Source of the DNA: an uncultured Collinsella sp.
GTDB taxonomy: Bacteria; Actinomycetota; Coriobacteriia; Coriobacteriales; Coriobacteriaceae
Assembly: GCA_900546115.1 (NCBI GenBank)
Contig: URBQ01000009.1
Span: forward strand, 1 to 64,000
Direction of reading: 5' to 3'
Length of the DNA: 64,000 nucleotides
Shown here: positions 8,519 through 16,204 of the stretch, one piece after another
How positions within the stretch are numbered: position 1 is the first letter of the stretch
Layout: each line of letters opens with the position of its first letter
Position numbers and translations under genes: made by a program
Notes under the pieces: generated by a model
Told to the model about the DNA's origin: nothing
Seen by the model: the letters and a program-made list of their open reading frames with translations, nothing else
Databases searched by the model: none

Positions 8519-9442
8519 ATGGCAAACGTTCTTGTCTTTGGTCACCAGAACCCCGATAACGACGCCATCATGAGCGCCGTCGTCCTGTCCCAGCTGCTCA
8601 ACCAGGTTGAGTATGCCGGCAACACCTACGAGGCCTGCGCCCTTGGTCAGCTTCCGGCCGAGTCCGCCAAGTTGCTCGCCGACGCCGGCATTGCCGAGCC
8701 CCGCGTGATTGATTCCGTCGAGGCCGGTCAGCTCGTCGTCCTCACCGACCACAACGAGTCTGCCCAGTCCGTCGCCGGCCTTAAGGACGCCACGGTCTTT
8801 GGTGTTGTCGATCATCACCGCATCGGCGACTTCGAGACCGCCGGCCCGCTGCACTACATCTGCCTGCCCTGGGGCTCCAGCTGCACCATCGTCACCAAGC
8901 TCGCCGGCGTGCTCGGCGTTGAGCTTTCCGACGTCCAGGCCAAGCTGCTGCTCTCGGCCATGATGACCGACACGCTCATGCTCAAGAGCCCCACCACCAC
9001 CGATGTCGACCGCGCCGTTGCCGCCAAGCTCGGCGAGCAGGTGGGCGTCGACCCGGTCAAGTTTGGCATGGAGGTCTTCCTCACCCGTCCGTCCGGCTCC
9101 TTCACCGCAGCCGAGATGGTCGGCAACGACATCAAGATGTTCGAGCCCGCTGGCAAGAAGCTGCTCATCGGCCAGTACGAGACCGTCGACAAGAGCCGCG
9201 CACTCGGCATGATCGACGAGATCCGCGAGGCCATGCGCGCCTACGCCGCCGAGAAGGGCGCCGACGGCATTGTCCTGTGCATCACCGACATTATGGAGGA
9301 GGGCTCGCAGGTCCTGCTCGAGGGCGAGACCGAGGCTGCTCAGAAGGGCCTGGGCATTGCTGACGAGCACGACGGCGTCTGGATGCCGGGTGTCCTTTCC
9401 CGTAAGAAGCAGGTCGCTGCCCCCATTATGGCCGCCTGCTAG
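8519..9442 (+). CDS. ppaC: Manganese-dependent inorganic pyrophosphatase (family II)
   Basis: Cytoplasmic DHH-family enzyme that hydrolyses pyrophosphate and drives biosynthetic reactions forward. At 307 residues it has the family length. Metal ligands are visible in FGHQNPDNDAIMSA (N-terminus) and in the DHH motif VVDHHRIGDF near residue 100; the DHHA2 C-terminal domain contains the SRKKQVAAP substrate motif at the end. GGAGG precedes the ATG by about 5-6 bases. It is followed by its own terminator. Confidence 0.97.
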   Translation: MANVLVFGHQNPDNDAIMSAVVLSQLLNQVEYAGNTYEACALGQLPAESAKLLADAGIAEPRVIDSVEAGQLVVLTDHNESAQSVAGLKDATVFGVVDHHRIGDFETAGPLHYICLPWGSSCTIVTKLAGVLGVELSDVQAKLLLSAMMTDTLMLKSPTTTDVDRAVAAKLGEQVGVDPVKFGMEVFLTRPSGSFTAAEMVGNDIKMFEPAGKKLLIGQYETVDKSRALGMIDEIREAMRAYAAEKGADGIVLCITDIMEEGSQVLLEGETEAAQKGLGIADEHDGVWMPGVLSRKKQVAAPIMAAC

Positions 9443-9461
9443 GTTTAGTTGACCAAACGCC

Positions 9462-9501
9462 ACGACCGGATCGCGGACGCCCCGCGCTCCGGTCGTTTTT
9501 T
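9462..9501 (+). terminator. Terminator of ppaC
   Basis: ACGACCGGA pairs with TCCGGTCGT, reinforced by an inner CGCGG/CCGCG helix, and six T residues follow. Confidence 0.92.
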
Positions 9502-9640
9502 GTGCACGTCGCCGCGTCGTCTCTTGGACAGGCGTGCCTGTGCCGTTGAGCAAATAATGTTCAACCTGTGGTTCCGCTTTTCGGCCGCGCTTGCGCGCTT
9601 GTCGCGCAGGGTAGGCTAGATGCAAGCGTAATACGTTAGA

Positions 9641-9709
9641 GCGCGGCGCCGCCATCTGGGCGGGCCGTGCTTTTTTAAGACGGGAGCTTTCCCGTGAAAG
9701 GAGCCGCCC
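9641..9709 (+). promoter_or_regulatory. nhaA leader with terminator-like hairpin
   Basis: A GC-rich imperfect hairpin (GCGCGGCGCC near 9641, GGGCGGGCCGTGC ending 9670) is followed directly by six T residues at 9671-9676, the form of an intrinsic terminator. A second hairpin ACGGGA-GCTT-TCCCGT follows at 9680-9695, then AAAGGAG at 9697-9703 and the nhaA ATG. A terminator this close to the start suggests attenuation of nhaA, but no promoter or known riboswitch consensus was recognised. Confidence 0.5.
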
Positions 9710-11068
9710 ATGGCAGCAACTGAGCAGCTGTTCAATGTTCGTGAGCGCAAGCGCTTTGAACGTCACGACATCTGGGAGCGCATTGCCGAGAACGGCACCA
9801 TTTCTGCCGCCGTCATGGTAATCGCCGCCATCGCCGCCGTCATCTGCGCCAATACCGATGCCTACGAGGCCATCCATCACTTTTTGGAGACCCCGCTGTA
9901 TGTGGGTCTGGGCAACCTTACGGCTGGTCTCACCGTTGAGCTTTTCGTCAACGACTTCCTCATGGCGATTTTCTTTTTGTTGGTGGGCATTGAGCTTAAG
10001 TACGAGATGACGGTCGGCGAGCTCAAGAATCCGCGTCAGGCCATGCTTCCCATGTTGGCGGCCGTGGGCGGCGTCGTCGTTCCCGCCTGCATCTACCTGA
10101 TCTTTAACCATGCCGGCGCCCGCAACGGTTGGGCCATCCCCATGGCAACCGATATTGCCTTTGCGCTGGGCGTGCTGTCGCTTTTGGGCAATCGCGTGCC
10201 CAACGGCGTGCGCGTGTTCTTCTCGACGCTCGCCATCGCCGACGACCTGATCTCCATCGCCGCCATCGCCATCTTCTACGGTCAGAGCCCCAATCCGTTT
10301 TGGTTGGGCGCCGCCGCGCTTGTGACCTGCGCGCTCGTGTGGCTTAACAAGACGCAGCATTACCGCCTTGCCCCGTATTCGGTACTGGGGCTGCTGCTGT
10401 GGTTCTGCATGTTCAAGAGCGGCGTACATGCCACGCTTGCTGGCGTCATCTTGGCCTTTACCATCCCGGCCAAGTGTGGCGTCAAGCTCGATAGCCTCAC
10501 CGATTGGCTGGGCGAGTGCCTGCCGCTGCTCGATGACCGCTACGATGATGAGGCACACATCCTGGGCCAGCATGACTTTACCGTCTCGACAACCAAGGTC
10601 GAGCGCGTCATGCACCGCGTGACCCCGCCGCTTATCCGCATGGAGCGTCTGATCTCCACGCCGGTCAACTTTGTGATCCTGCCGATCTTTGCGTTCGTAA
10701 ACGCTCAGGTTCGCTTAGTGGGCGTGGACATGAGCACGCTGCTCACCGACCCGGTGACGCTCGGCGTGTACTTTGGCATGCTGCTGGGCAAGCCGATCGG
10801 CATCTTTGGTATGACGTTTGCCCTGGTTAAGCTTAAGGCCTGCGAGCTGCCGCACAATGTCAACTGGCACATGATTGCCGGCGTGGGCATTCTGGGCGGT
10901 ATCGGCTTTACCATGTCGATTCTCATCAGCGGCCTTGCCTTCCCGACGGCCCAGTTTGAGGTTCTTGCAGCCAAGGCCGCTATTCTCGCCGGTTCGGTCA
11001 CCGCAGCCGTGCTCGGCATGATCTACATGAGCGTGGTCTGCAAGCATCCCTCGCCCAAAGACGAGTAA
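9710..11068 (+). CDS. nhaA: Na+/H+ antiporter NhaA
   Basis: Inner-membrane antiporter that exchanges sodium for protons, with about 12 hydrophobic segments. Family markers are VGIELKYEM in helix 2-3, the MATDIAFALGVLSLLG stretch of helix 4, the two essential adjacent aspartates in LAIADDLISIAAIA (helix 5), and GIGFTMSILISGLAF near the C-terminus. It has 452 residues; NhaA proteins are near 390-440, and the extra length includes a charged cytoplasmic loop around residues 262-300. AAAGGAG lies 6 bases before the ATG. Monocistronic. Confidence 0.96.
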   Translation: MAATEQLFNVRERKRFERHDIWERIAENGTISAAVMVIAAIAAVICANTDAYEAIHHFLETPLYVGLGNLTAGLTVELFVNDFLMAIFFLLVGIELKYEMTVGELKNPRQAMLPMLAAVGGVVVPACIYLIFNHAGARNGWAIPMATDIAFALGVLSLLGNRVPNGVRVFFSTLAIADDLISIAAIAIFYGQSPNPFWLGAAALVTCALVWLNKTQHYRLAPYSVLGLLLWFCMFKSGVHATLAGVILAFTIPAKCGVKLDSLTDWLGECLPLLDDRYDDEAHILGQHDFTVSTTKVERVMHRVTPPLIRMERLISTPVNFVILPIFAFVNAQVRLVGVDMSTLLTDPVTLGVYFGMLLGKPIGIFGMTFALVKLKACELPHNVNWHMIAGVGILGGIGFTMSILISGLAFPTAQFEVLAAKAAILAGSVTAAVLGMIYMSVVCKHPSPKDE

Positions 11069-11173
11069 GAGCGCGAAAACCGGCTCCAGAACCGATTCGG
11101 GCGCGTTCAAAATGCGGATTCGGGCGGTGCTTGCCGCCTGCCAGACACGCCAGTGGTCAAAAAACGCCGTTTG

Positions 11174-11398
11174 TGAGTACTGTCACAAACGGCGTATCAT
11201 TTTAGGTGCGGAAAATAATGAACAAAGTTATAAGAACTGTACGTTAATGAGTGACCATCGACTTCCAATTTGGCGCTAGCTGACGGTGATTAGGGAGTTT
11301 CAAGTCGAGTTTTGCCGATTTCGACCAAGAAACGCTGCTACTAAAAAGGTGACAGTACTCATATTTGCCCTTTTTTGGCCACAAGCCCTAAAACAAGC
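11174..11398. repeat. Interspersed element copy A with 13-bp terminal inverted repeats
   Basis: TGAGTACTGTCAC at 11174-11186 is the perfect complement of GTGACAGTACTCA at 11349-11361. The right end (11332-11398: CGCTGCTACTAAA, then CAGTACTCATATTTGCC, six T, and CCCTAAAAC) recurs almost unchanged at 25943-26003. The interior (about 160 bases) is AT-rich, has no coding potential and is not shared. It fills most of the 372-base gap between nhaA and the next gene; the rest of that gap shows nothing else. Confidence 0.75.
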
Positions 11399-11440
11399 CT
11401 CGCCAGGGTCGGGAAACGGGCCAAATGCCGGCCTCGAGGC

Positions 11441-11695
11441 TTATTCCACGGTGCCGTAGACGGCGCCCCAGCCGTGGGCGGCCAAGGCGGAGTTGAGCTG
11501 GTCGCAAAGTGACTGGCGGTCGTAGTAGCCGGGCGGCAAAAGGTTCACGATTTCCATGAGGTCGGGCGCCAGGTCCAAGATTTCGGCCTGTACGATCAGA
11601 TCCAGGCGGTCGATGGCGTGGCGGTCGTAAAACAGTCCGTCGACCAGGCGCTGCAAGTCGCCGAATTCCTCGGCCTGAAACGATCCGTACTCCAT
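11441..11695 (-). CDS. Hypothetical protein of 84 residues
   Basis: A small acidic protein (MEYGSFQAEEFGDL start) rich in Leu and Asp, without signal peptide or membrane segment and without a motif I recognise. The start at 11695 is supported by AAGGAGG 5 bases upstream. Codon use resembles its neighbours, so it is likely real and native. It lies alone, divergent from the aminotransferase gene, and shows repeated D-L pairs that suggest a helical fold. Function unknown. Confidence 0.75.
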   Translation of the reverse strand: MEYGSFQAEEFGDLQRLVDGLFYDRHAIDRLDLIVQAEILDLAPDLMEIVNLLPPGYYDRQSLCDQLNSALAAHGWGAVYGTVE

Positions 11696-11845
11696 AGTGC
11701 CTCCTTGGGCGCCCCACGCCGGCATGCGCGGCGATTCGTAATTGATTGCGATGAACTTAATCTATCACGGCTTCATAACGTTGCGACGATGGCGGTCTAT
11801 ACTTAGACGAACTGCAACGTACCGCTTCGCGAAAGGTCGCACCCC

Positions 11846-13150
11846 ATGCAGACGATCTACCAGAAGATGGAAACCACCGAACTCGATGCCGCCATCGAGG
11901 CGCTCAAGGCCGAGGTCGCCGAGGTCAAGGCCAAGGGCCTGGCGCTCGACATGGCCCGCGGCAAGCCGTCGCCCTCCCAGGTGGACATCTCGCGCCCCAT
12001 GCTCGATATCCTCAATGCCGACGCCGACCTGCACGACGGCAACGTCGACTGCTCCAACTACGGCTGCTTTGAGGGCATTCCCTCGGCACGCAAGTTGGCA
12101 GGGGAGTTCCTGGGCTGCCCCGCCGAGCAGACGCTCGTGCTGGGTTCGTCGAGCCTTTTGATCGAGCACGACATCGCCGGCATGTTCTGGCGCTGTGGTT
12201 CGTGCGGCAGCGAGCCCTGGGAGGCTTACGAGGCCGCGCATGACGGCAAGAAGGTCAAATTCCTGTGTCCTGTTCCCGGCTACGACCGCCACTTTGGCAT
12301 TACCGCCGACCTGGGTATCGAGAACGTCCCCGTCGCGATGACCGAGGCCGGCCCCGACATGGACGAGGTCGAGCGCCTGGTTGCTGCCGACGACTCCATC
12401 AAGGGCATCTGGTGCGTGCCCAAGTATTCCAACCCCACGGGCATCACCTTTAGCGAGGATACCGTGCGCCGCCTGGTCGAGATGCCCACGGCCGCGCCCG
12501 ATTTCCGTATCTTCTGGGACAACGCCTACTGCGTGCACGACCTGTACGACGAGACCGACGAGCTCGCCAATATCTTCGACCTCGCTCGCGCGGCGGGCAC
12601 CGAGGACCGCGTGGTGGCCTTTGCCTCGACGTCCAAGATCACCTTCCCGGGCGCCGGCATCGGTTTTATCGGCGCGAGCCCCGCGGTCATCGCGGAGTTC
12701 TCCAAGCGCCTCAAGGCCGGTCTGATCAGCGCCGACAAGCTCAACCAGCTGCGTCATGTGCGTTTCCTTCCCACCATCGAGGCGGTCAAGGAGCACATGA
12801 AAAAGCATGCCGAGTTTTTGCGCCCGCGCTTTGAGGCTGTTGAGCGCAAGCTCACCGAAGGCCTGGGTAACACGGGTTGCGCCACCTGGACGCACCCCCG
12901 TGGCGGCTACTTTGTGAGCTTTGATGGTCCCGAGGGCTCGGCCCAGAAGGTTGCCGCGCTTTGTGCCGACCTGGGCGTCAAGCTCACGCCGGCTGGTGCC
13001 ACCTGGCCTTATGGCAAGGATCCGCGCGACACCAACATCCGCATCGCGCCGAGCTATCCCACGGTCGAGGACCTGGAAGCCGCGCTCGACGTACTGGTGC
13101 TGGCCGTCAAGCTCGTCGCTGCCGAGCTCGCGCGTGCCGAGCGCGCCTAA
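11846..13150 (+). CDS. Aminotransferase class I/II, aspartate aminotransferase-like
   Basis: PLP-dependent fold-type I aminotransferase of 434 residues, of the group related to the MocR C-terminal domain (Aminotran_MocR). Visible are the cofactor-phosphate loop VLGSSSLLIEHD, the CVPKYSNPTGITFS segment with the substrate-side Asn, the DNAYCVHDL segment, and the Schiff-base lysine in FASTSKITFPGAGIG. The C-terminal Arg that binds the substrate carboxylate is in NIRIAPSYP. Aspartate or an aromatic/branched amino acid are possible donors. A ribosome site GAAAGG precedes the ATG. It is monocistronic or loosely linked to the STAS gene. Confidence 0.88.
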   Translation: MQTIYQKMETTELDAAIEALKAEVAEVKAKGLALDMARGKPSPSQVDISRPMLDILNADADLHDGNVDCSNYGCFEGIPSARKLAGEFLGCPAEQTLVLGSSSLLIEHDIAGMFWRCGSCGSEPWEAYEAAHDGKKVKFLCPVPGYDRHFGITADLGIENVPVAMTEAGPDMDEVERLVAADDSIKGIWCVPKYSNPTGITFSEDTVRRLVEMPTAAPDFRIFWDNAYCVHDLYDETDELANIFDLARAAGTEDRVVAFASTSKITFPGAGIGFIGASPAVIAEFSKRLKAGLISADKLNQLRHVRFLPTIEAVKEHMKKHAEFLRPRFEAVERKLTEGLGNTGCATWTHPRGGYFVSFDGPEGSAQKVAALCADLGVKLTPAGATWPYGKDPRDTNIRIAPSYPTVEDLEAALDVLVLAVKLVAAELARAERA

Positions 13151-13201
13151 CGCGCGGCTTCTCGTACTATCCGCACTTTCGATACATAAAGGAGCGTATA
13201 C

Positions 13202-13516
13202 ATGGATTTGGGTATTTCCACCAACCCCACGCCGGAGCTCTACACCATCAAGGTGACCGGCGAAATCGATATCTCTAACGCCGACAGCCTGCGTAACGCC
13301 ATCGACCTGGCGCTCGAGCAGCCCACTGAGGCCGTTGAGCTCGATTTTGCCCAGGTGAGCTATATCGATTCGACGGGTATTGGCGTGCTCGTGGGCGCCG
13401 CGCACCACGCAGCCGATCACGGCAAGCGTTTTAGCTGCGTTAACGTGCAGCCTCCGGTGATGCGCGTGGTTCAGCTGCTGGGTGTCGACCAGGAGATTTC
13501 GATCACGGCCGCATAG
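13202..13516 (+). CDS. STAS domain protein, anti-sigma factor antagonist type
   Basis: A 104-residue single STAS domain of the SpoIIAA/RsbV kind. The conserved phosphorylatable serine stands in YIDSTGIGVLVG (about residue 59). Known members bind an anti-sigma kinase and are switched off by phosphorylation, freeing a sigma factor. No partner kinase or sigma factor is next to it, so the regulated process is open. AAGGAG lies upstream of the ATG. Confidence 0.93.
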   Translation: MDLGISTNPTPELYTIKVTGEIDISNADSLRNAIDLALEQPTEAVELDFAQVSYIDSTGIGVLVGAAHHAADHGKRFSCVNVQPPVMRVVQLLGVDQEISITAA

Positions 13517-13669
13517 GCCCTGCCCCAAAAGGGGCGTGCCGTTTGGCATATGTTTGTGATGCGCTCGGACGTTTTGGCGTCCGGGCGCTATACTTGACCG
13601 AATGAATAGACGAGTTCCGGCCGAATGGCGCGGTGCGGGCTCGACTCACATCGAGCCTTGGAGGTATGT

Positions 13670-14257
13670 GTGTTTGGTATTGGAGAGGGTGAGCTCGCGA
13701 TCATCGTGGTCTTCGGCTTTTTGCTGTTTGGCCCGGATAAGCTCCCGCAGATGGGCCGTACGATCGGCCGTGCCATCCGTCAGTTCCGCGAGACGCAGGA
13801 AAAGATGACGGCCGTTGTTCAGTCCGAGATTATCGATCCGGTGAGTGAGGCCGCGTCGGCGCCGGTCAAGCCCAAGAAGGCTGCTGCGGCCGACGACGAT
13901 TCCGATGCGGACGAGGATGCCACCGAGACGGCAGCGCCCGCCAAGAAGGAGACCTTTGCCGAGCGTCGCGCCCGTCTTGCTGCCGAGAAGGCCGCAAGCG
14001 AGGGTGCTGCTGAGGGCGAGGTCGCTGCCGAGGGTGCTGCCGTTGAGGTTGCGACCGCCGATGCTGACGCTGCTGCTGCGGACCCCGAGCCTGCTGCAGA
14101 GCCCGAGCCCGAGCCGGCAGAGCCCACGACGGCTGACCTCTACGCCCGTCGTCCCCGCAAGCGCAAGGCCGTCGTCGACCAGCTCGCTCGCGAGCTCGAG
14201 GCCGAGGACGCTGCCGAGACTGCTGCCGCCGACGCCCCGAAGGGAGGCGATGAGTAA
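13670..14257 (+). CDS. tatB: Twin-arginine translocase subunit TatA/TatB type
   Basis: Membrane component that recognises folded Tat substrates with TatC. One N-terminal transmembrane helix (GELAIIVVFGFLLFG) is followed by the F-G-P-D-K-L-P hinge and an amphipathic helix (QMGRTIGRAIRQFRE). The start is GTG at 13670 with GGAGGT 4 bases upstream; the other in-frame start lacks a site. The rest of the 195 residues is a long Ala/Glu/Pro-rich cytoplasmic tail. The stop overlaps the tatC start by one base, so the two are translationally coupled. The TatA versus TatB assignment is uncertain. Confidence 0.9.
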   Translation: MFGIGEGELAIIVVFGFLLFGPDKLPQMGRTIGRAIRQFRETQEKMTAVVQSEIIDPVSEAASAPVKPKKAAAADDDSDADEDATETAAPAKKETFAERRARLAAEKAASEGAAEGEVAAEGAAVEVATADADAAAADPEPAAEPEPEPAEPTTADLYARRPRKRKAVVDQLARELEAEDAAETAAADAPKGGDE

Positions 14258-15048
14258 TGCCTATCGGACCTGCTCGTATGCCGCTCTTCGATCACTTGGG
14301 AGAGCTCCGTCGCCGCCTGACCATCGTGGTCGTGTCGGTGTTTGCCGCCGCCATCGTGCTGTACTTTGCCACGCCCGTGGTGCTCGATATCCTGGAAGAT
14401 CCCATCCGCTCGTTTGTGCCGGACGGTAAGTTCTACATCACCACCACACTCGGCGGCTTTGGCCTGCGCTTCTCGCTGGCCATCAAGATGGCCGTGGTCA
14501 TGTGCACGCCCATGATCATCTGGCAGATCCTGGCATTTTTCCTGCCGGCGCTGCGCCCCAACGAGCGCAAGTGGGTCGTGCCCACGGTGCTCGCCTCGAC
14601 GGTGCTGTTCTTCCTGGGTGCCATCTTCTGCTATTTCATCATCATCCCGGCGGGCTTTGAGTGGCTCATCGGCGAGACCTCGGCCGTCGCTACGGCGCTG
14701 CCCGACCTGGAGAACTACGTCAACATGGAGCTGCTCTTTATGATCGGCTTTGGTGTGGCGTTTGAGCTGCCGCTCATCATCTTCTATCTGTCCGTCTTTC
14801 ACATCGTGTCCTATGCGGCCTTCCGCAGCGCCTGGCGCTACGTGTACGTAGGCCTGCTTGTGGGCTCGGCTGTGATTACGCCCGACGGCTCGCCCGTTAC
14901 GCTGGGTCTCATGTATGGCGCCCTGCTCTCGCTCTACGAGATTTCGCTCGCCATCGCTCGCGTGGTCATTACCGCGCGCGAGGGCAAGGAGGGCCTGTTC
15001 GTGAGCCGTCTGGACCTGTTCTCGGACGACGAGGACGACGAGGAGTAA
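14257..15048 (+). CDS. tatC: Sec-independent protein translocase TatC
   Basis: Core receptor of the twin-arginine translocase with six hydrophobic segments in 263 residues. The N-terminal signature FDHLGELRRRL and the segment with FGVAFELPLIIF match TatC. The ATG overlaps the tatB stop (TAATG). The acidic C-terminal tail (DDEDDEE) is cytoplasmic. It ends 6 bases before hypA; the pairing fits, because nickel-iron hydrogenases are common Tat substrates. Confidence 0.97.
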   Translation: MPIGPARMPLFDHLGELRRRLTIVVVSVFAAAIVLYFATPVVLDILEDPIRSFVPDGKFYITTTLGGFGLRFSLAIKMAVVMCTPMIIWQILAFFLPALRPNERKWVVPTVLASTVLFFLGAIFCYFIIIPAGFEWLIGETSAVATALPDLENYVNMELLFMIGFGVAFELPLIIFYLSVFHIVSYAAFRSAWRYVYVGLLVGSAVITPDGSPVTLGLMYGALLSLYEISLAIARVVITAREGKEGLFVSRLDLFSDDEDDEE

Positions 15049-15054
15049 ATCGGT

Positions 15055-15411
15055 ATGCACGAGGTTGGCATTGTCAACGGCATACTCGATACAGTGATTC
15101 GCGCGGCGCGTGGGGCGGGGGCCTCGCGCGCCGTTTTGGTAACGCTGCGTATCGGGGATATGACCGAGGTCGTGCGCGAGGCGCTTGACTTTGCGTGGGA
15201 GACGTTTCGCGACGAGGACCCGCTCACGCGCGGCTGCGAGCTTGCCGTGGAGGAAGTCCATCCACAAAGCGAGTGTCTGGACTGCGGTGAGGTCTTTGAG
15301 CACGACCGTTTCCATTGCCGTTGTCCCCAATGTGGCGGTGCCAACGTGCGTCTGCTGCATGGCCGCGAACTCGACATCGCAAGTATCGAGATCGAGACCC
15401 CCGACGATTAG
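15055..15411 (+). CDS. hypA: Hydrogenase nickel-incorporation protein HypA
   Basis: Nickel metallochaperone that delivers Ni to the large subunit of NiFe hydrogenases with HypB. The N-terminal MHE motif (nickel ligand His2) is intact, and the zinc site is seen as CLDC and CPQC around residues 74-97. It is 118 residues, the usual length. It lies between tatC and hypB in one run of genes. No hydrogenase structural genes or other hyp genes lie in the window. Confidence 0.95.
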   Translation: MHEVGIVNGILDTVIRAARGAGASRAVLVTLRIGDMTEVVREALDFAWETFRDEDPLTRGCELAVEEVHPQSECLDCGEVFEHDRFHCRCPQCGGANVRLLHGRELDIASIEIETPDD

Positions 15412-15466
15412 CACGCTCGCCATCTAGCGATGGGGTATAAAAGGGCCAAAGTAAGGAGCGCTAAGT

Positions 15467-16150
15467 ATGGCCGAGAAAACGATTGATATCGCGTCGCCGA
15501 TTCTGTCGCGCAACGAGCGCCTGGCAGATCAGCTGCGTCAGCGGTTTGAGCAGACGAACACCTACGTGATCAATGTGCTGTCGAGCCCTGGCTCGGGTAA
15601 GACCACCACGATTCTGGGCACCAACGAGCGCCTGCGTGACAAAGCCAGCCTGCGCTGTGCCGTTATCGAGGGCGATATCGCCTCGGACGTCGACGCCATC
15701 ACCATGAAGGAAGCCGGCATGCCCGCCATCCAGATCAACACGGGCGGCCTGTGCCACCTCGAGGGCAACATGATCATGGAGGCCGTCGACGCCTTCGACC
15801 AGGCCGTCGGTCTGGAGAACATCGACGTCATCTTTATCGAAAATGTGGGTAACCTGGTCTGCCCGGTCGACTTTGACCTGGGCGAGAACCTGTCCATCAT
15901 GATCCTCTCGGTGCCCGAGGGCGACGACAAGCCCATCAAGTACCCGGGCATCTTCCAACACGCCGGCGCGCAGCTGCTCAATAAGGTCGACGTGGCCCCG
16001 GCTTTCGATTTTGACATGGATAGGTATACTAAGACACTCGATGACCTCAATCCGCAGGCGCCGCGGTTTGCCGTGAGCGCGCGCAAGGGCGAGGGCATGG
16101 ATGCCTGGTGCGATTGGCTCATCGGGCAGATTGAGCAAGCAAGGGCGTAA
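15467..16150 (+). CDS. hypB: Hydrogenase accessory GTPase HypB
   Basis: GTPase of the SIMIBI class that powers nickel transfer. Walker A is SSPGSGKTTTI near residue 40; the switch region EGDIASDVDA follows; the metal-site stretch TGGLCHLEGNMI carries the conserved Cys-His; the guanine-recognition motif is NKVD. The 227-residue protein lacks the His-rich N-terminal nickel store found in some HypB. AAGGAG is 7-8 bases upstream. Paired with hypA. Confidence 0.96.
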   Translation: MAEKTIDIASPILSRNERLADQLRQRFEQTNTYVINVLSSPGSGKTTTILGTNERLRDKASLRCAVIEGDIASDVDAITMKEAGMPAIQINTGGLCHLEGNMIMEAVDAFDQAVGLENIDVIFIENVGNLVCPVDFDLGENLSIMILSVPEGDDKPIKYPGIFQHAGAQLLNKVDVAPAFDFDMDRYTKTLDDLNPQAPRFAVSARKGEGMDAWCDWLIGQIEQARA

Positions 16151-16204
16151 GTCGGCCGCCAAGAGGGCGGGCGCAGCCGCAGACACACGAGATAGGAGCC
16201 TCTT

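Noticed and set aside
8483..10615. Very long minus-strand open frame opposite ppaC and nhaA
   Set aside because: It is the antisense of two well-supported genes, has no family resemblance, and reflects the GC-rich third positions that keep stop codons rare.
11765..13549. 594-codon minus-strand open frame
   Set aside because: Antisense shadow of the aminotransferase and STAS genes, with no ribosome site and no known domain.
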